A stretch of 64,000 nt of DNA from Heterorhizobium halophytocola. Its GTDB lineage: Bacteria > Pseudomonadota > Alphaproteobacteria > Rhizobiales > Rhizobiaceae. Numbering within the stretch: the stretch's first letter is position 1; every line of letters begins with the position of its first letter. Made by a program: the position numbers and the translations under genes. The notes under the pieces were generated by a model. The model saw nothing but the letters and a program-made list of their open reading frames with translations, was not told where the DNA came from and made no database searches. Location: contig NZ_JAGGJU010000010.1 in NCBI RefSeq assembly GCF_017873095.1, positions 62,001 to 126,000 of the forward strand, read 5' to 3'. Below are positions 8,045 to 16,868 of the stretch, piece by piece.

Positions 8045-8487
8045 CTATCGGCCCGGTGAACTGGTCGTTGGTGCTTCGGCGTTCAGAACCCGTGCGATCG
8101 AGGTGCGGTAGGATACGAGCTGATCGATATCCCACTCCTCGATGACATCGATCGGCGTATTACCGTGTCTGGCGATGCTGATGATTATGTCGCGCCATCG
8201 GACCGCGTGGCCCTCAGCTTCTCCTCGCTGAGCGCCTTGGCTGCAGACTTTCCCATAAGGGGAACGATCGCCTCCGAGATTGTCTCGAGATCCTCGATAT
8301 CCAGTTCCTCGATGACCTTCAGGTCGACACCCGCCAGGGCCGCGAAGAGCAGATAGCCGGCTCGCGTCTGGTTGGCCTCGCCTTCGGCGATCAGCGCATC
8401 CTTCGCCTTCATCCGGCGAAAGCTGAGTGTCTTGATCTCCCGGCCATCAAACTGGACCGGGAATGAGAGATCGACAGATACACTCAT
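8045..8487 (-). CDS. Tail assembly chaperone E+E' frameshift product
   Basis: The frame of the 100-aa E protein contains the slippery heptamer G GGA AAG at 8248-8254. A -1 shift there joins its first 80 residues to a second open frame of 67 codons ending at a TAG at 8045-8047, giving a 147-aa product. The extension (with TPIDVIEEWDIDQLVSYR) resembles gpE'-type proteins. Tail assembly chaperones of lambda (G/GT) and P2 (E/E') use the same strategy just before the tape measure gene. Seen directly: the heptamer, reading phase and open second frame. Inferred: that shifting occurs. Confidence 0.78.
8185..8487 (-). CDS. E: Tail assembly chaperone E (unshifted product)
   Basis: This 100-aa protein lies between the tail tube and tape measure genes. 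It starts MSVSVDLSFPVQFDGREIKT, a pattern typical of P2 gpE-like tail assembly chaperones. It would bind the tape measure protein and recruit tube subunits. It is the major product; the -1 frameshift extension is annotated separately. The 3-bp gap to the tail tube gene indicates co-translation. Confidence 0.85.
   Translation of the reverse strand: MSVSVDLSFPVQFDGREIKTLSFRRMKAKDALIAEGEANQTRAGYLLFAALAGVDLKVIEELDIEDLETISEAIVPLMGKSAAKALSEEKLRATRSDGAT
8248..8254 (-). promoter_or_regulatory. Programmed -1 frameshift site GGGAAAG
   Basis: On the minus strand the heptamer reads G GGA AAG in the frame of gene E (codons ATG GGA AAG), an X-XXY-YYZ slippery site. The same heptamer is used in lambda gene G. 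Frame -1 is open from here to 8045. It lies about 60 nt before the E stop codon, as expected for a programmed shift. Confidence 0.78.
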
Positions 8488-8490
8488 GGA

Positions 8491-9015
8491 TCAGGCCCCC
8501 AGTGCCCGGCGCTGGCCGGCATAGAGATCGTTGCCACCCACCCTCAGCACCCGCTCGAAGGCATCCACGTAGAAGAGTTCGGTACCGTCGAGCGTGAGCT
8601 CGTAATGGGTGACGTTCGCGAAGGTATGGGTGCAGCCCTGGAACTCGGCTGGATCGCTTTCGTCGGGCTCCCAGGAGGTGATTGCTCCTTCGATCACGGC
8701 GCGCGCTGCGACCACCGACCCACCGCCCGGTTCGCGCCGGGTATAGGCGCCGGCAAAGACCCAGCGTTCCGTCTCGCCCATGCCGGTAAAGATCTCGGTG
8801 TCGATGCCCTTGGCCGAGAAGGCAGGCTCCGGTGCCTCGATGCGCGGTAGTGCGAAGTTGACCGCCATCACACCGCCGCCCGGATTGTGTTCGGCGGTCG
8901 CAAACTTCAAACCGGGCATGGTGAGCTTGGAGATCGTCATTGCACGCGAGGTGTTCGACTGTGTGGCGCGCCGCACATCGACGGCCGTCAGAAGATAGAG
9001 AGAGGACTGTGCCAT
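8491..9015 (-). CDS. FII: Major tail tube protein (P2 FII-like)
   Basis: This 174-aa protein follows the sheath gene and has the P2 gpFII layout: an N-terminal LYLLTAVDVRR segment, a central KLTMPGLKFATAEHNPGG region and a C-terminal DGTELFYVDAFERVLRVGG block. It polymerises into the inner tube of the contractile tail. Its position between sheath (20-bp gap) and chaperone genes matches the P2 order FI-FII-E-E'-T. Confidence 0.9.
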   Translation of the reverse strand: MAQSSLYLLTAVDVRRATQSNTSRAMTISKLTMPGLKFATAEHNPGGGVMAVNFALPRIEAPEPAFSAKGIDTEIFTGMGETERWVFAGAYTRREPGGGSVVAARAVIEGAITSWEPDESDPAEFQGCTHTFANVTHYELTLDGTELFYVDAFERVLRVGGNDLYAGQRRALGA

Positions 9016-9035
9016 GTTAGGTGATCCTTTTTTGA

Positions 9036-10268
9036 TCAGTTGACGGTCGCGAGGCGCGCGATGACGTCGGCCACGAGACCATCGAGCGCTGGCGCATAGC
9101 GGCGAACCTCGTGGCGTGCGAGCTTGAAGGCCGGAACCGGCTCGATGCCGAGGTTGACCGTGAGGTGGCCGAGCCGGATCTGTTCCGGACTGTTCTTGTC
9201 GGCACGGAACTCGACCTTGTATCCGAGGATGTCATCATCGGCCTGGTGATCGCGCAGCATGAACTTGATGCTGTTCAGCCAGGCCTCGACGATGCTCGGC
9301 GTGATGCGTTGACCGAGGAACTGACGGGTGATCTCCATCATCTTCACTGTCAGATAGTCAGCACCGCGCACCTGGTGGATCTGCTTCCACAGCTCCCCTG
9401 TCGTGGTGTTATCGGTGCCGATGAAGACGAAGCCGCCATCTGCGACCGCGCCATCGACGCCGCTCTCGCCGGTCGCCACGATCGACACCTCGCTTTCCAG
9501 CATCTGCTGTCCTTCGGTCGACCCGTCGAGCAGCGAGAAGGGAATGGTGCGCGACAAACCGGCCAGGCCGTAGATCGCCCGGTTGGCGAAGGGATTGAAT
9601 GGTTTGCCGTCATTCTCATTGTCGACCCGCTGCATCAGGCCGATGACCCGTGGGCCCATCGGACGGGTGACGAGAACGTCACCGGAATACACGCGGGCCG
9701 CGACACCGACCGGCATGATGCGCTCGGAATTGAGGGTCTCGCGGGCATCGATGGCATTGGCAGCCGAGGTGTCATCGACATCGAGTATGCCGACGGCCAG
9801 CAATCGCTCGCATGCGGCATGGAGGGCTACAGCCACCGGCCCGACCGTGTCAGCATCGGCACGATAGGCGCCACGGCCGGCCCAGATAAGCCGTGGCGTG
9901 GCATTCACCGCAGAGGGAATGGCGGCAATCTCGGTGGGCGACAGGGCAGCTGCGATATTGGCCGCAGTGGCTGCAGCGTCCGCGCCCTCGGCCACCCGAT
10001 AGATGGTGACGTCAGCGCCGGCATTGAGGCCGCTCAACTGCTGATTGATCGCGTCGACCGCATCGCGCAGCATGCCGAACCCGAGTTTTGCGACCATGGC
10101 TGCGTCACTGGTCGAGATCCGCACCGGCTCGCCGATCGGAAAGACAGCTGCGTCTGCGTCGGATGAAGTCTCGATCAGCAGCGCCTTGGAAAAATCCGCG
10201 CCGAGAGCCGGGACGGGCTCGTCGTCGGGACGCGAAAAAGTCATCCCAAAAACCGGGTCCGACATCAT
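9036..10268 (-). CDS. FI: Contractile tail sheath protein (P2 FI-like)
   Basis: This 410-aa protein shows sheath family features: an N-terminal GMTFSRPDDEPVPALGADFSK region and a C-terminal domain with QFLGQRITPSIVEAWLNSIKF and a DILGYKVEF strand. It forms the contractile outer cylinder that drives the tube through the host envelope. Two adjacent ATG codons (10268, 10265) are possible starts. The next gene upstream is the fibre-assembly-like protein, separated by 134 bp without a supported gene. Confidence 0.93.
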   Translation of the reverse strand: MMSDPVFGMTFSRPDDEPVPALGADFSKALLIETSSDADAAVFPIGEPVRISTSDAAMVAKLGFGMLRDAVDAINQQLSGLNAGADVTIYRVAEGADAAATAANIAAALSPTEIAAIPSAVNATPRLIWAGRGAYRADADTVGPVAVALHAACERLLAVGILDVDDTSAANAIDARETLNSERIMPVGVAARVYSGDVLVTRPMGPRVIGLMQRVDNENDGKPFNPFANRAIYGLAGLSRTIPFSLLDGSTEGQQMLESEVSIVATGESGVDGAVADGGFVFIGTDNTTTGELWKQIHQVRGADYLTVKMMEITRQFLGQRITPSIVEAWLNSIKFMLRDHQADDDILGYKVEFRADKNSPEQIRLGHLTVNLGIEPVPAFKLARHEVRRYAPALDGLVADVIARLATVN

Positions 10269-10402
10269 ATGCTCCTATAAGTCATGGATGCCTTGCCGAA
10301 GGGCGGAACAGGCGGGAACGCTCTGCCAGGCGGATGCCGGCAGTCGAGATGGCCATCGGGCCGTCAGGGTATGTCAGAAGGCTCGGTGCTGACCGATTTC
10401 GT

Positions 10403-10996
10403 TTACGGCCAGTAGACGTCGTTGGTGGCGTAGTCGGCCGGTATCGGGTCCATGTTTTTCAGCGCCCGTCCTGCAAAGATATGCGCCTGCTTGTGCGCCA
10501 TGGCGGCTTTGGAAAAGGCAAACATCGTCTCGGCGTCCATCGGATGCAGGCTGTTGTCTTCGGCAATCCAGGCGAAGTCGTGGTCCAGATCAGCCCATCG
10601 CAGGTCGCCGGCTTCGGCTCCGGCCGCGATTGCCAAGCCTGCCAGAGAGCCGGCGCCGGTGATGTTGGCCTCGTCTTCCGGACGGAATTGATACCGCACA
10701 CCATCAAAAGTGAAGCCGAGGGCAATGCGCCGATCACGCTCCGCGTCGACGCTCTCGCCCCCGATTGGCGGCTGCACATATGGCTCAATCGAAAAGGTGC
10801 CGGCATTGTCCGCAAGCCACTTCCGAATGTTGGGGTTAAGGCCGAAGGTGTCGTCAGGCTGGCTAACGTAGAACGTTCGGTATCGGTCCCCCAATAAATC
10901 AATCAATTCAAGGTCAATTTTAAAGCATTCGGCTTCTTTCATCGCTGATACTGAAAAAACTTCAATGATTTGCGGGGCTGGGGTGTTTTCGATCAT
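10403..10996 (-). CDS. DUF4376-type tail fibre-associated protein
   Basis: This 197-aa protein directly follows the tail fibre gene with no gap. Its C-terminal half (about residue 85 onward) has the VDAERDRRIALGFTFDGVRYQ pattern of DUF4376, seen in proteins encoded next to phage tail fibres. A fibre assembly or chaperone role is inferred from position. The 5' third is AT-richer than the rest, consistent with the fast exchange seen in fibre modules. Confidence 0.7.
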   Translation of the reverse strand: MIENTPAPQIIEVFSVSAMKEAECFKIDLELIDLLGDRYRTFYVSQPDDTFGLNPNIRKWLADNAGTFSIEPYVQPPIGGESVDAERDRRIALGFTFDGVRYQFRPEDEANITGAGSLAGLAIAAGAEAGDLRWADLDHDFAWIAEDNSLHPMDAETMFAFSKAAMAHKQAHIFAGRALKNMDPIPADYATNDVYWP

Positions 10997-12553
10997 TTAG
11001 GCCACCCTTTGCGCTATATAATAATAGTCTCCGACCGTTCCCCGCGTCCGCCACGTACCGGACAAAGCAGAACCCGCATCTCCGTGACTGGCGTCCACGA
11101 ATAGATAATTTTTATTGGTGTTCAGGCAGGGGATAAGTGTCGCGTTAATTGCGTTAGCCGCGCTTTTGTACACCGCTATAAAATGACCAACGGGATAGTT
11201 GGTGACAGTGGATGAAGACCCCGTGTAAACCTCCGCAGCAACGAAACCGAGCGCGTGGGAATGTGTCGTCGATGACACGCTGTTCGATGTGCTGTTTGTG
11301 ATGCTGCTTGGCGTGCCGAGCGTGAACGTGCGGTTCGCCGCGAGATTGCCGCCACCAGACAGGCCGTTGCCTGCGGTCAGGGTGCGGGTGTCATAGACCA
11401 CATCGTTGCCGGAGGCATCGAGATAGCGCCCCGCACGAATGATAGTGCCGGAAACAGAGCCATCGGAGAAAAACGAATAGGAGTTGTCCCCGTCATCGTA
11501 GGTGATGCCATCATAGTTGCTGCCGCCATTAAACCGCACACCGCCGTTTGCGATTATCTCCCCCGAGAGTGTCAAATTGCCGAAAGAGTAGTCGCCGGAC
11601 AGACGGGCGTTATTGAGGGTGCCGGTCGCATTGGCGAGCGCCAGATAATAGCCCGGCGCCTGCCCACCGAGCTGGCTGGCATTATCTGCAAGTTGCTTTG
11701 CGGCATTTACCGCCCCTGTCACAAAGGCCGTATTCGCGATCCGCGTCGAGTTGTTGCCGGCCGCCTGTGTCGGGACAGTGGGGTTGCCGGTTAGTCCTGG
11801 TGAAGCCAGTTTGGCGTAACTACCAAGGGTAGTGGCAAGAGAGGTCGAGAAGTCATCCAGCGCATTCTGGACGAAGGCGGTGTTTGCAAGTCGGGTGCTG
11901 TCTTCGCCAAGGCCTTGCGTTGGCGCGCTCGGAGTGCCGGTGAACACCGGTGACGCCAATGGTGCCTTCAGCGCCAGTGCCTGATTGAGCGTGGTTGCGA
12001 AGTTCTCGTCCCCGCCCATCGCTGCCGCAAGCTTGGCAAGGGTGTCGAACTTGGCCGCCACTGGTCCAAGCACCGCCGCCTTGACCGCCTGAACGAATGC
12101 CGTGGTGGCGATGATGTTGCCATTGTCCGCCGTATCGGGCGTGGGTGCTGTCGGTGTGCCCGTCAGCGCCGGGCTTGCGAGCGGCGCCTTTTCCTGCAGC
12201 TGTTGTGTCAGGGCATCGGCAAGATCGTTGTCCCCGAGTGCTGCCTGCAGGTCCTGGACAACCTGGATGGCCGAGCTTGCCTCGTTGACAAAGGCATTGA
12301 GCGCCAGCTGCACATGGCCGGTGGTCGCGATCGTATTGTCGTTCGACCCGGCAGGCTGGGTGGGGGCCGTCGGTGTCCCGGCCAGGTTGGGCGAGTTGAC
12401 ACCGGCCTTTTGAACCAGCTGCCCGAAGATCGTCACGACATCGATGTCGATTGCCTGCAGGGCGTCGATCAGGTGCAGCACATCGTCCGCCGTCGCATTA
12501 CTCGGATCTGGCAGGGGATAATGCTGGTTTACCGTTACATTCTCGACGGTCAT
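10997..12553 (-). CDS. Tail fibre protein with four internal repeats
   Basis: This 518-aa protein has four degenerate repeats of about 28 residues starting near 57, 130, 204 and 254. Each follows the pattern L-T-G-T-P-T-A-P-T, then a short spacer, then IATTAFVQ or similar. Such repeats are typical of P2/T4-type tail fibres and build a trimeric shaft. The C-terminal third (about 320-518) is rich in G, S, T and N and would form the host-binding tip. It lies between the DUF4815 protein and the fibre-associated protein. Host receptor unknown. Confidence 0.85.
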   Translation of the reverse strand: MTVENVTVNQHYPLPDPSNATADDVLHLIDALQAIDIDVVTIFGQLVQKAGVNSPNLAGTPTAPTQPAGSNDNTIATTGHVQLALNAFVNEASSAIQVVQDLQAALGDNDLADALTQQLQEKAPLASPALTGTPTAPTPDTADNGNIIATTAFVQAVKAAVLGPVAAKFDTLAKLAAAMGGDENFATTLNQALALKAPLASPVFTGTPSAPTQGLGEDSTRLANTAFVQNALDDFSTSLATTLGSYAKLASPGLTGNPTVPTQAAGNNSTRIANTAFVTGAVNAAKQLADNASQLGGQAPGYYLALANATGTLNNARLSGDYSFGNLTLSGEIIANGGVRFNGGSNYDGITYDDGDNSYSFFSDGSVSGTIIRAGRYLDASGNDVVYDTRTLTAGNGLSGGGNLAANRTFTLGTPSSITNSTSNSVSSTTHSHALGFVAAEVYTGSSSTVTNYPVGHFIAVYKSAANAINATLIPCLNTNKNYLFVDASHGDAGSALSGTWRTRGTVGDYYYIAQRVA

Positions 12554-12568
12554 CGTCTTGTCCCTCTT

Positions 12569-15500
12569 TTAGAAGCTGAAGGTTCGCAGATCGGCAATGG
12601 CCGGTCGGCCGGCCGGCGTGCCCGTCAGATCAAGACGTACCCGCCCACCCTGAGATGCCGTGTGCTCTTCAATCCGGTAGGTGTATTCGGTGAACCCGTC
12701 GTCGATCGGCACCGCGTTGACCAGCGTCGCCGCAGTCCAGGCATCGTCTTTTGCATCAGCTGCGACAGCCACACCGGCTCCCGGCGGGAGATACCCCGAG
12801 AACATGATGTCGATCCGGGCCGGGTCGCCCATGGTAAACGGCAGCCCGACATAGCGCCCGGAGCTGCGCAGCGTCCCAAAGATCACTGCAATATCGCGCG
12901 ACAGGACGGGTGACGCCCGTTCACTACCGATCAGCACCGCGCTCACTTTGACGGTGCCGGAGTATTTGGCCGTCAGCTCAAGGGTCTGGTCTGCCTGGAC
13001 CGAATAGGTCTTGGGGCCTAGTTGCACCTTGAAGATCACCGAACAATCGCTCTCCGGCAGGATCATGTCGGCCCTGACCAACAGGTCCGTCAGATCCTCC
13101 GCCGAGAAGGTGCCGACCTGGATGATCTTCTGCGTCGGGTTGAACTTCGCCGCATAGCCCCGGAAGGTCAGATCGCTATCGGGATGCACCAACCAGCTGA
13201 CGCCGTTCGAGCCATCGAACCGGTCGCCGGTAATGTAGGGCTGGGCCGCCACCCATTTCTGGTTCGCCTTATCGAAGTCGCCGAGGGTAGCCGCTGCAAT
13301 CGAGTGGTTGGCATCAGACGTCTTGATCACGAACGCGACGAACGTGTCCTTCGGCACGTAGCAGGGAAAGTCAAAGGCGATCTTTGTCCACGTGTTGGCG
13401 ATCACACCAACCATGTTCAAGCGGGCGGTTGCCAAAACCGTGGTGGTCGGGACACCATTCTCCATGGTCACCAGGTCAACATCGACCGGAATGCTACGGG
13501 TGCCGATCTTGCAGAACTTCGCAGCAAACGCCGTGATGAAGCGGCCCTGGTTGACCGTGAAGCTCTGCGCCTGCGGATCAGGATTTGCCCCTTCGCCGAC
13601 ATCACTCTGTCGCCGCCAGCTGCGGTCCGGCATGGTCGAGAACCGCTCGAGCACCGTGGTGGTCTGCAGTGTCGTCGTCTCAAGACGCCCTTGCCCGCGG
13701 AATGCAGCACTTGTGCCAAGGCCCGCCGCGCCCACCGCATCGACCTTTTTAAGGCCGGCCGCGACATTCGCCGGGATGACGAAGGTTCCCGTTACCTTGC
13801 CTTCGCCATTTGCGACCGGCGCTGCAGCCGGGCGAACGCTGATACCATCGAACAACAGGGTCTGCAGCTTTTCCCCGGGCCCGAGGCCTTCGACCGTGTA
13901 GGCAACAGTGATCTGGCGGAGAAACGCAAGCTGCTCGCTCGATACCGTCTGCGATGTCGTCGACGAGCGGATGCGGGTCTGATTACCCGTGCCGAACACC
14001 TGGGTTATCGGCGACAGCGTCTGGGTATCGCTTTCGGTCCAGTAATCTTCCGTCGGCGTGATCTTCAGGGTCGGACCCGCCGGCGAGTAGTTCGCATAAG
14101 GGTTGATCAGTTCGCATGACGTCGAGAGATCCTGCGACACGACGACAGTGTCAGAATAGTCAAGCATGCCGATCGACGGCAGCCGAACGCTATGGATGGT
14201 CGGATCGATCGCCAGCTGCAGCGAGCCGTCAAAAGCAGCCGCATCCTGGGGCTCCCCGAGATCCCGGTAACGATCGTCCCAGAACGGATCGGTAAAGATC
14301 CCGAGCGTCGGCCCCGGTGCCCGCGAATTGGCATCGGACTTCAGGCGCTCGAGCAGCACCATGTCGATCGTCTGGGCAAGCCGGTTCTCCAGATAGTTGA
14401 GCCGCTTGAAGTCGAGCGCCCGCGTGCCATCGTTGTCGACGACCGGACGCCCGACCCAGGTGTTCTTGACCACGCAAAGCGCCAGCGCATCCGCAGGTTC
14501 GCGCGGTGGAGACGGATGCTCCGGCGATGGCTCACCCTTTTGATAGATAAAGCCCCCTTCGCCATCGACGAGGATCCGGTCGTGGCGCGGCAGCTTATAG
14601 CTGTAGGAGACGAACATGTCCGATCCCTGCACGCCGCCCGACACGGTGATGGAGGTATCGGTAAACCCGCCGGGTTCAACTGTCTCGAAGTAGCGGTATT
14701 TTACCGTGTAGGAAGAGCCGGTCGCAGGCTCGGCACCGCCCGGTGCCCAGCTGATGCTGTCTCCCTGCCGGGTATAGTCAGCAGGGGCGCCGTAGACCGT
14801 GGCGCCTTGCGACACCGAGACGATCGTCGTCACGCTCTCGTCAGGCAGCAGATCGGCCCCGCCGCCGGTCCCCTTGTTGATCGTAACAGTCTTTTCCTTG
14901 GTGATCGTGACGGTCGCAATCACAGCTATCGGCGTGTGCCGCGGGAAGATGGTGGTCGTGCCGGCAACCGAGAAGGTGTGCGGCTCCAGATCGACGGTGG
15001 CCAGATCCGGTTCCTCCTCGACCTCATAGCGGATATCGGCCTCGCGATTGATCTTCGCCCCGAGCACATTGCACACGCCAGCTGCAATCGAGAACACGCG
15101 TTTCGTGCCGTTCAGATTGAGTGCCTTCACCTCGCAGCCGCGGACAATGTAATTGCCGTGGGCATCGTAGTCGTAGACGCCAATCTGCTTTTGTACGCCC
15201 GTCAGGCTGGGAGGGGCGGCTTGAGAGATCACCACGCCGTCACGCAACAGCGCATAGCGGTAGAAGTCGCCTTCGGCTTCGTCGAATTCCGTCCCCCATT
15301 TGAGAGAGACGACAACCCGGATAGCGCCCTCTTCGCCGTAACTCTCGGTACCGGGAACAAGCCCATAATATATGTCGTCGTCGGCGGCCGTGACCGGCAC
15401 TTCCGTCAACCAGACACCGAGTTCGACATCGCCGGCCATGGCAACGTCGTTGAGTGTCCTGGCATCGACCGTTCTTGGGGCACCTTTGATGTACAGGGTG

Positions 15501-15760
15501 CCATCCGAGATGAAGACACGGCCGGCGCCGGCGCTGACGATAATGTCACCGCCGGCAAGCCGGTCGCCGTCCTTGGCGATCAGATCGCCAATCTGCTTGC
15601 GCTTGCGCTCTTGCGTCGACAGGGCATCATTCAGGTCCGCCGCCTGGGCAACCGCGCCCTCGGCAAAATAGACACGATCGACATCAGGCCGATCGGCAGT
15701 GCGATCGCGCACGTTGACAAATTCCGGATGGAGGTCCGGATCGAAGACATTGGTGCTCAT
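12569..15760 (-). CDS. Large DUF4815 tail/baseplate protein
   Basis: This 1063-aa protein starts with the DUF4815 pattern (DRTADRPDVDRVYFAEGAVAQAADLNDALS), which is found in large phage proteins encoded near baseplate J/I and fibres. The remainder is beta-rich. Position between gpI and the tail fibre suggests a baseplate-proximal fibre or adaptor protein that attaches the distal fibre. P2 itself has no counterpart here, so the fibre module was probably acquired from another phage group. Confidence 0.8.
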   Translation of the reverse strand: MSTNVFDPDLHPEFVNVRDRTADRPDVDRVYFAEGAVAQAADLNDALSTQERKRKQIGDLIAKDGDRLAGGDIIVSAGAGRVFISDGTLYIKGAPRTVDARTLNDVAMAGDVELGVWLTEVPVTAADDDIYYGLVPGTESYGEEGAIRVVVSLKWGTEFDEAEGDFYRYALLRDGVVISQAAPPSLTGVQKQIGVYDYDAHGNYIVRGCEVKALNLNGTKRVFSIAAGVCNVLGAKINREADIRYEVEEEPDLATVDLEPHTFSVAGTTTIFPRHTPIAVIATVTITKEKTVTINKGTGGGADLLPDESVTTIVSVSQGATVYGAPADYTRQGDSISWAPGGAEPATGSSYTVKYRYFETVEPGGFTDTSITVSGGVQGSDMFVSYSYKLPRHDRILVDGEGGFIYQKGEPSPEHPSPPREPADALALCVVKNTWVGRPVVDNDGTRALDFKRLNYLENRLAQTIDMVLLERLKSDANSRAPGPTLGIFTDPFWDDRYRDLGEPQDAAAFDGSLQLAIDPTIHSVRLPSIGMLDYSDTVVVSQDLSTSCELINPYANYSPAGPTLKITPTEDYWTESDTQTLSPITQVFGTGNQTRIRSSTTSQTVSSEQLAFLRQITVAYTVEGLGPGEKLQTLLFDGISVRPAAAPVANGEGKVTGTFVIPANVAAGLKKVDAVGAAGLGTSAAFRGQGRLETTTLQTTTVLERFSTMPDRSWRRQSDVGEGANPDPQAQSFTVNQGRFITAFAAKFCKIGTRSIPVDVDLVTMENGVPTTTVLATARLNMVGVIANTWTKIAFDFPCYVPKDTFVAFVIKTSDANHSIAAATLGDFDKANQKWVAAQPYITGDRFDGSNGVSWLVHPDSDLTFRGYAAKFNPTQKIIQVGTFSAEDLTDLLVRADMILPESDCSVIFKVQLGPKTYSVQADQTLELTAKYSGTVKVSAVLIGSERASPVLSRDIAVIFGTLRSSGRYVGLPFTMGDPARIDIMFSGYLPPGAGVAVAADAKDDAWTAATLVNAVPIDDGFTEYTYRIEEHTASQGGRVRLDLTGTPAGRPAIADLRTFSF

Positions 15761-15773
15761 AAGAGGGATACCT

Positions 15774-16868
15774 TCAGATAAAGGTCAGTGTCAGGGTCAG
15801 GGTTTCCCTGACGGTCTGCTGGAATGTGTGTGCCCATGGGTTCGGGCCGGCATCCACGCCGGGGCCGGTGACGACGTCATCAGGCGTAAGCCAGGCCTTG
15901 AACGGCTTGACGCCATCTCGTAACCGCAGGTCGTAGACGACACCGATCGAAGCTGCAGTGGCGCCGGCACCATCGCCAAAACCCGTGCGGACCTGATAGG
16001 CGACGCTCGGTGCCACGATGCCCTCGGGCGCCATGCCTTCGAGCGGAGCGCGGATTACGCGGGCAAAGCCGATCGGCGATCCGGCGGCGTCGTAGAAAGC
16101 AACATATGCCTGTCTCTGCATCAACAGCCAGGTCTTGACGGTCGCCTCGAACGCCGTGCCGCTCCAATAGAGCATGGGTGTATTCCAGGCGAGCGTCTCA
16201 GACCATGTGCCGGAGGCGGCCGCCATATCCGCGAGCTCGTCCGTCCAGCCGAAGTAACTCCAGTCGTCAACGCTGCCCACAAGCTCAAGCGTATGCTCCC
16301 GGCCATGGCTCCATTTGACCGAGCCGCCATTCATCCTGACGCCGGAGCTGTCACCCCAAAGCGAGCCCCCGAACCGGCTATTGCCCCAGGAGAGCGCCCG
16401 CACGTCATAGCCATAGTATCCGCGGAAGAACTGCGATCTGGCCGGATCGGAAAGATCGGACAAATATTCCGCATCTTCAAGCCGTCGGGCTTCGTTGTCA
16501 CCCGGCAACTGCCCCATGCCGAGCTGGTAAAGATGCCAGCGCCGGCGGCCGAGAACCTGATCCTCGACGGCATCGAGGTCATAGCCGATCCAAGCGAGTG
16601 ACTTGCCGATAGCATCAGGCGTTCCCCGGATGCGCTGCCATGCCCGCGCCTGGTCGATCAGCACCTCGACGCTGTCGAAGTAGTCGGCGACGACACCGAG
16701 CCCGTATTCCTGCACCAGCCAGGGCGCCACACTCGCATTCAAGGGGCGGGCATATTTGAGGCCATGGATCGCCAACAGCGCCGGACCGAGCAGCTCCTCG
16801 GGCGCAACGGCAGCTTCCAGCGCTCGTTCGAGCTCCGTGGCATTTTGCGGTAACAATGTTTGAGGCAT
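15774..16868 (-). CDS. I: Tail/baseplate protein I (P2 gpI-like)
   Basis: This 364-aa protein has an N-terminal half matching P2 gpI: LLPQNATELERALEAA, then LLPLAxxx-like helices, WLVQEYGLGVVADYF and the RGTPDAIGKSLAWIGYD block. P2 gpI is about 180 aa, so the C-terminal 190 residues are an extension, perhaps for contact with the DUF4815 protein. It shares one base with gene J upstream, the usual J-I coupling. It forms part of the baseplate wedge. Confidence 0.85.
   Translation of the reverse strand: MPQTLLPQNATELERALEAAVAPEELLGPALLAIHGLKYARPLNASVAPWLVQEYGLGVVADYFDSVEVLIDQARAWQRIRGTPDAIGKSLAWIGYDLDAVEDQVLGRRRWHLYQLGMGQLPGDNEARRLEDAEYLSDLSDPARSQFFRGYYGYDVRALSWGNSRFGGSLWGDSSGVRMNGGSVKWSHGREHTLELVGSVDDWSYFGWTDELADMAAASGTWSETLAWNTPMLYWSGTAFEATVKTWLLMQRQAYVAFYDAAGSPIGFARVIRAPLEGMAPEGIVAPSVAYQVRTGFGDGAGATAASIGVVYDLRLRDGVKPFKAWLTPDDVVTGPGVDAGPNPWAHTFQQTVRETLTLTLTFI

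Noticed and set aside
10269-10402. Short minus-strand frame (about 24-41 codons) between the DUF4376-type gene and the sheath gene
   Set aside because: The only ATG gives 24 residues, no ribosome site is visible and the product is not recognisable.
13022-15781. Long plus-strand open frames opposite the DUF4815 gene
   Set aside because: High-GC antisense artefacts; low-complexity, arginine-rich products and a clear family match on the minus strand.
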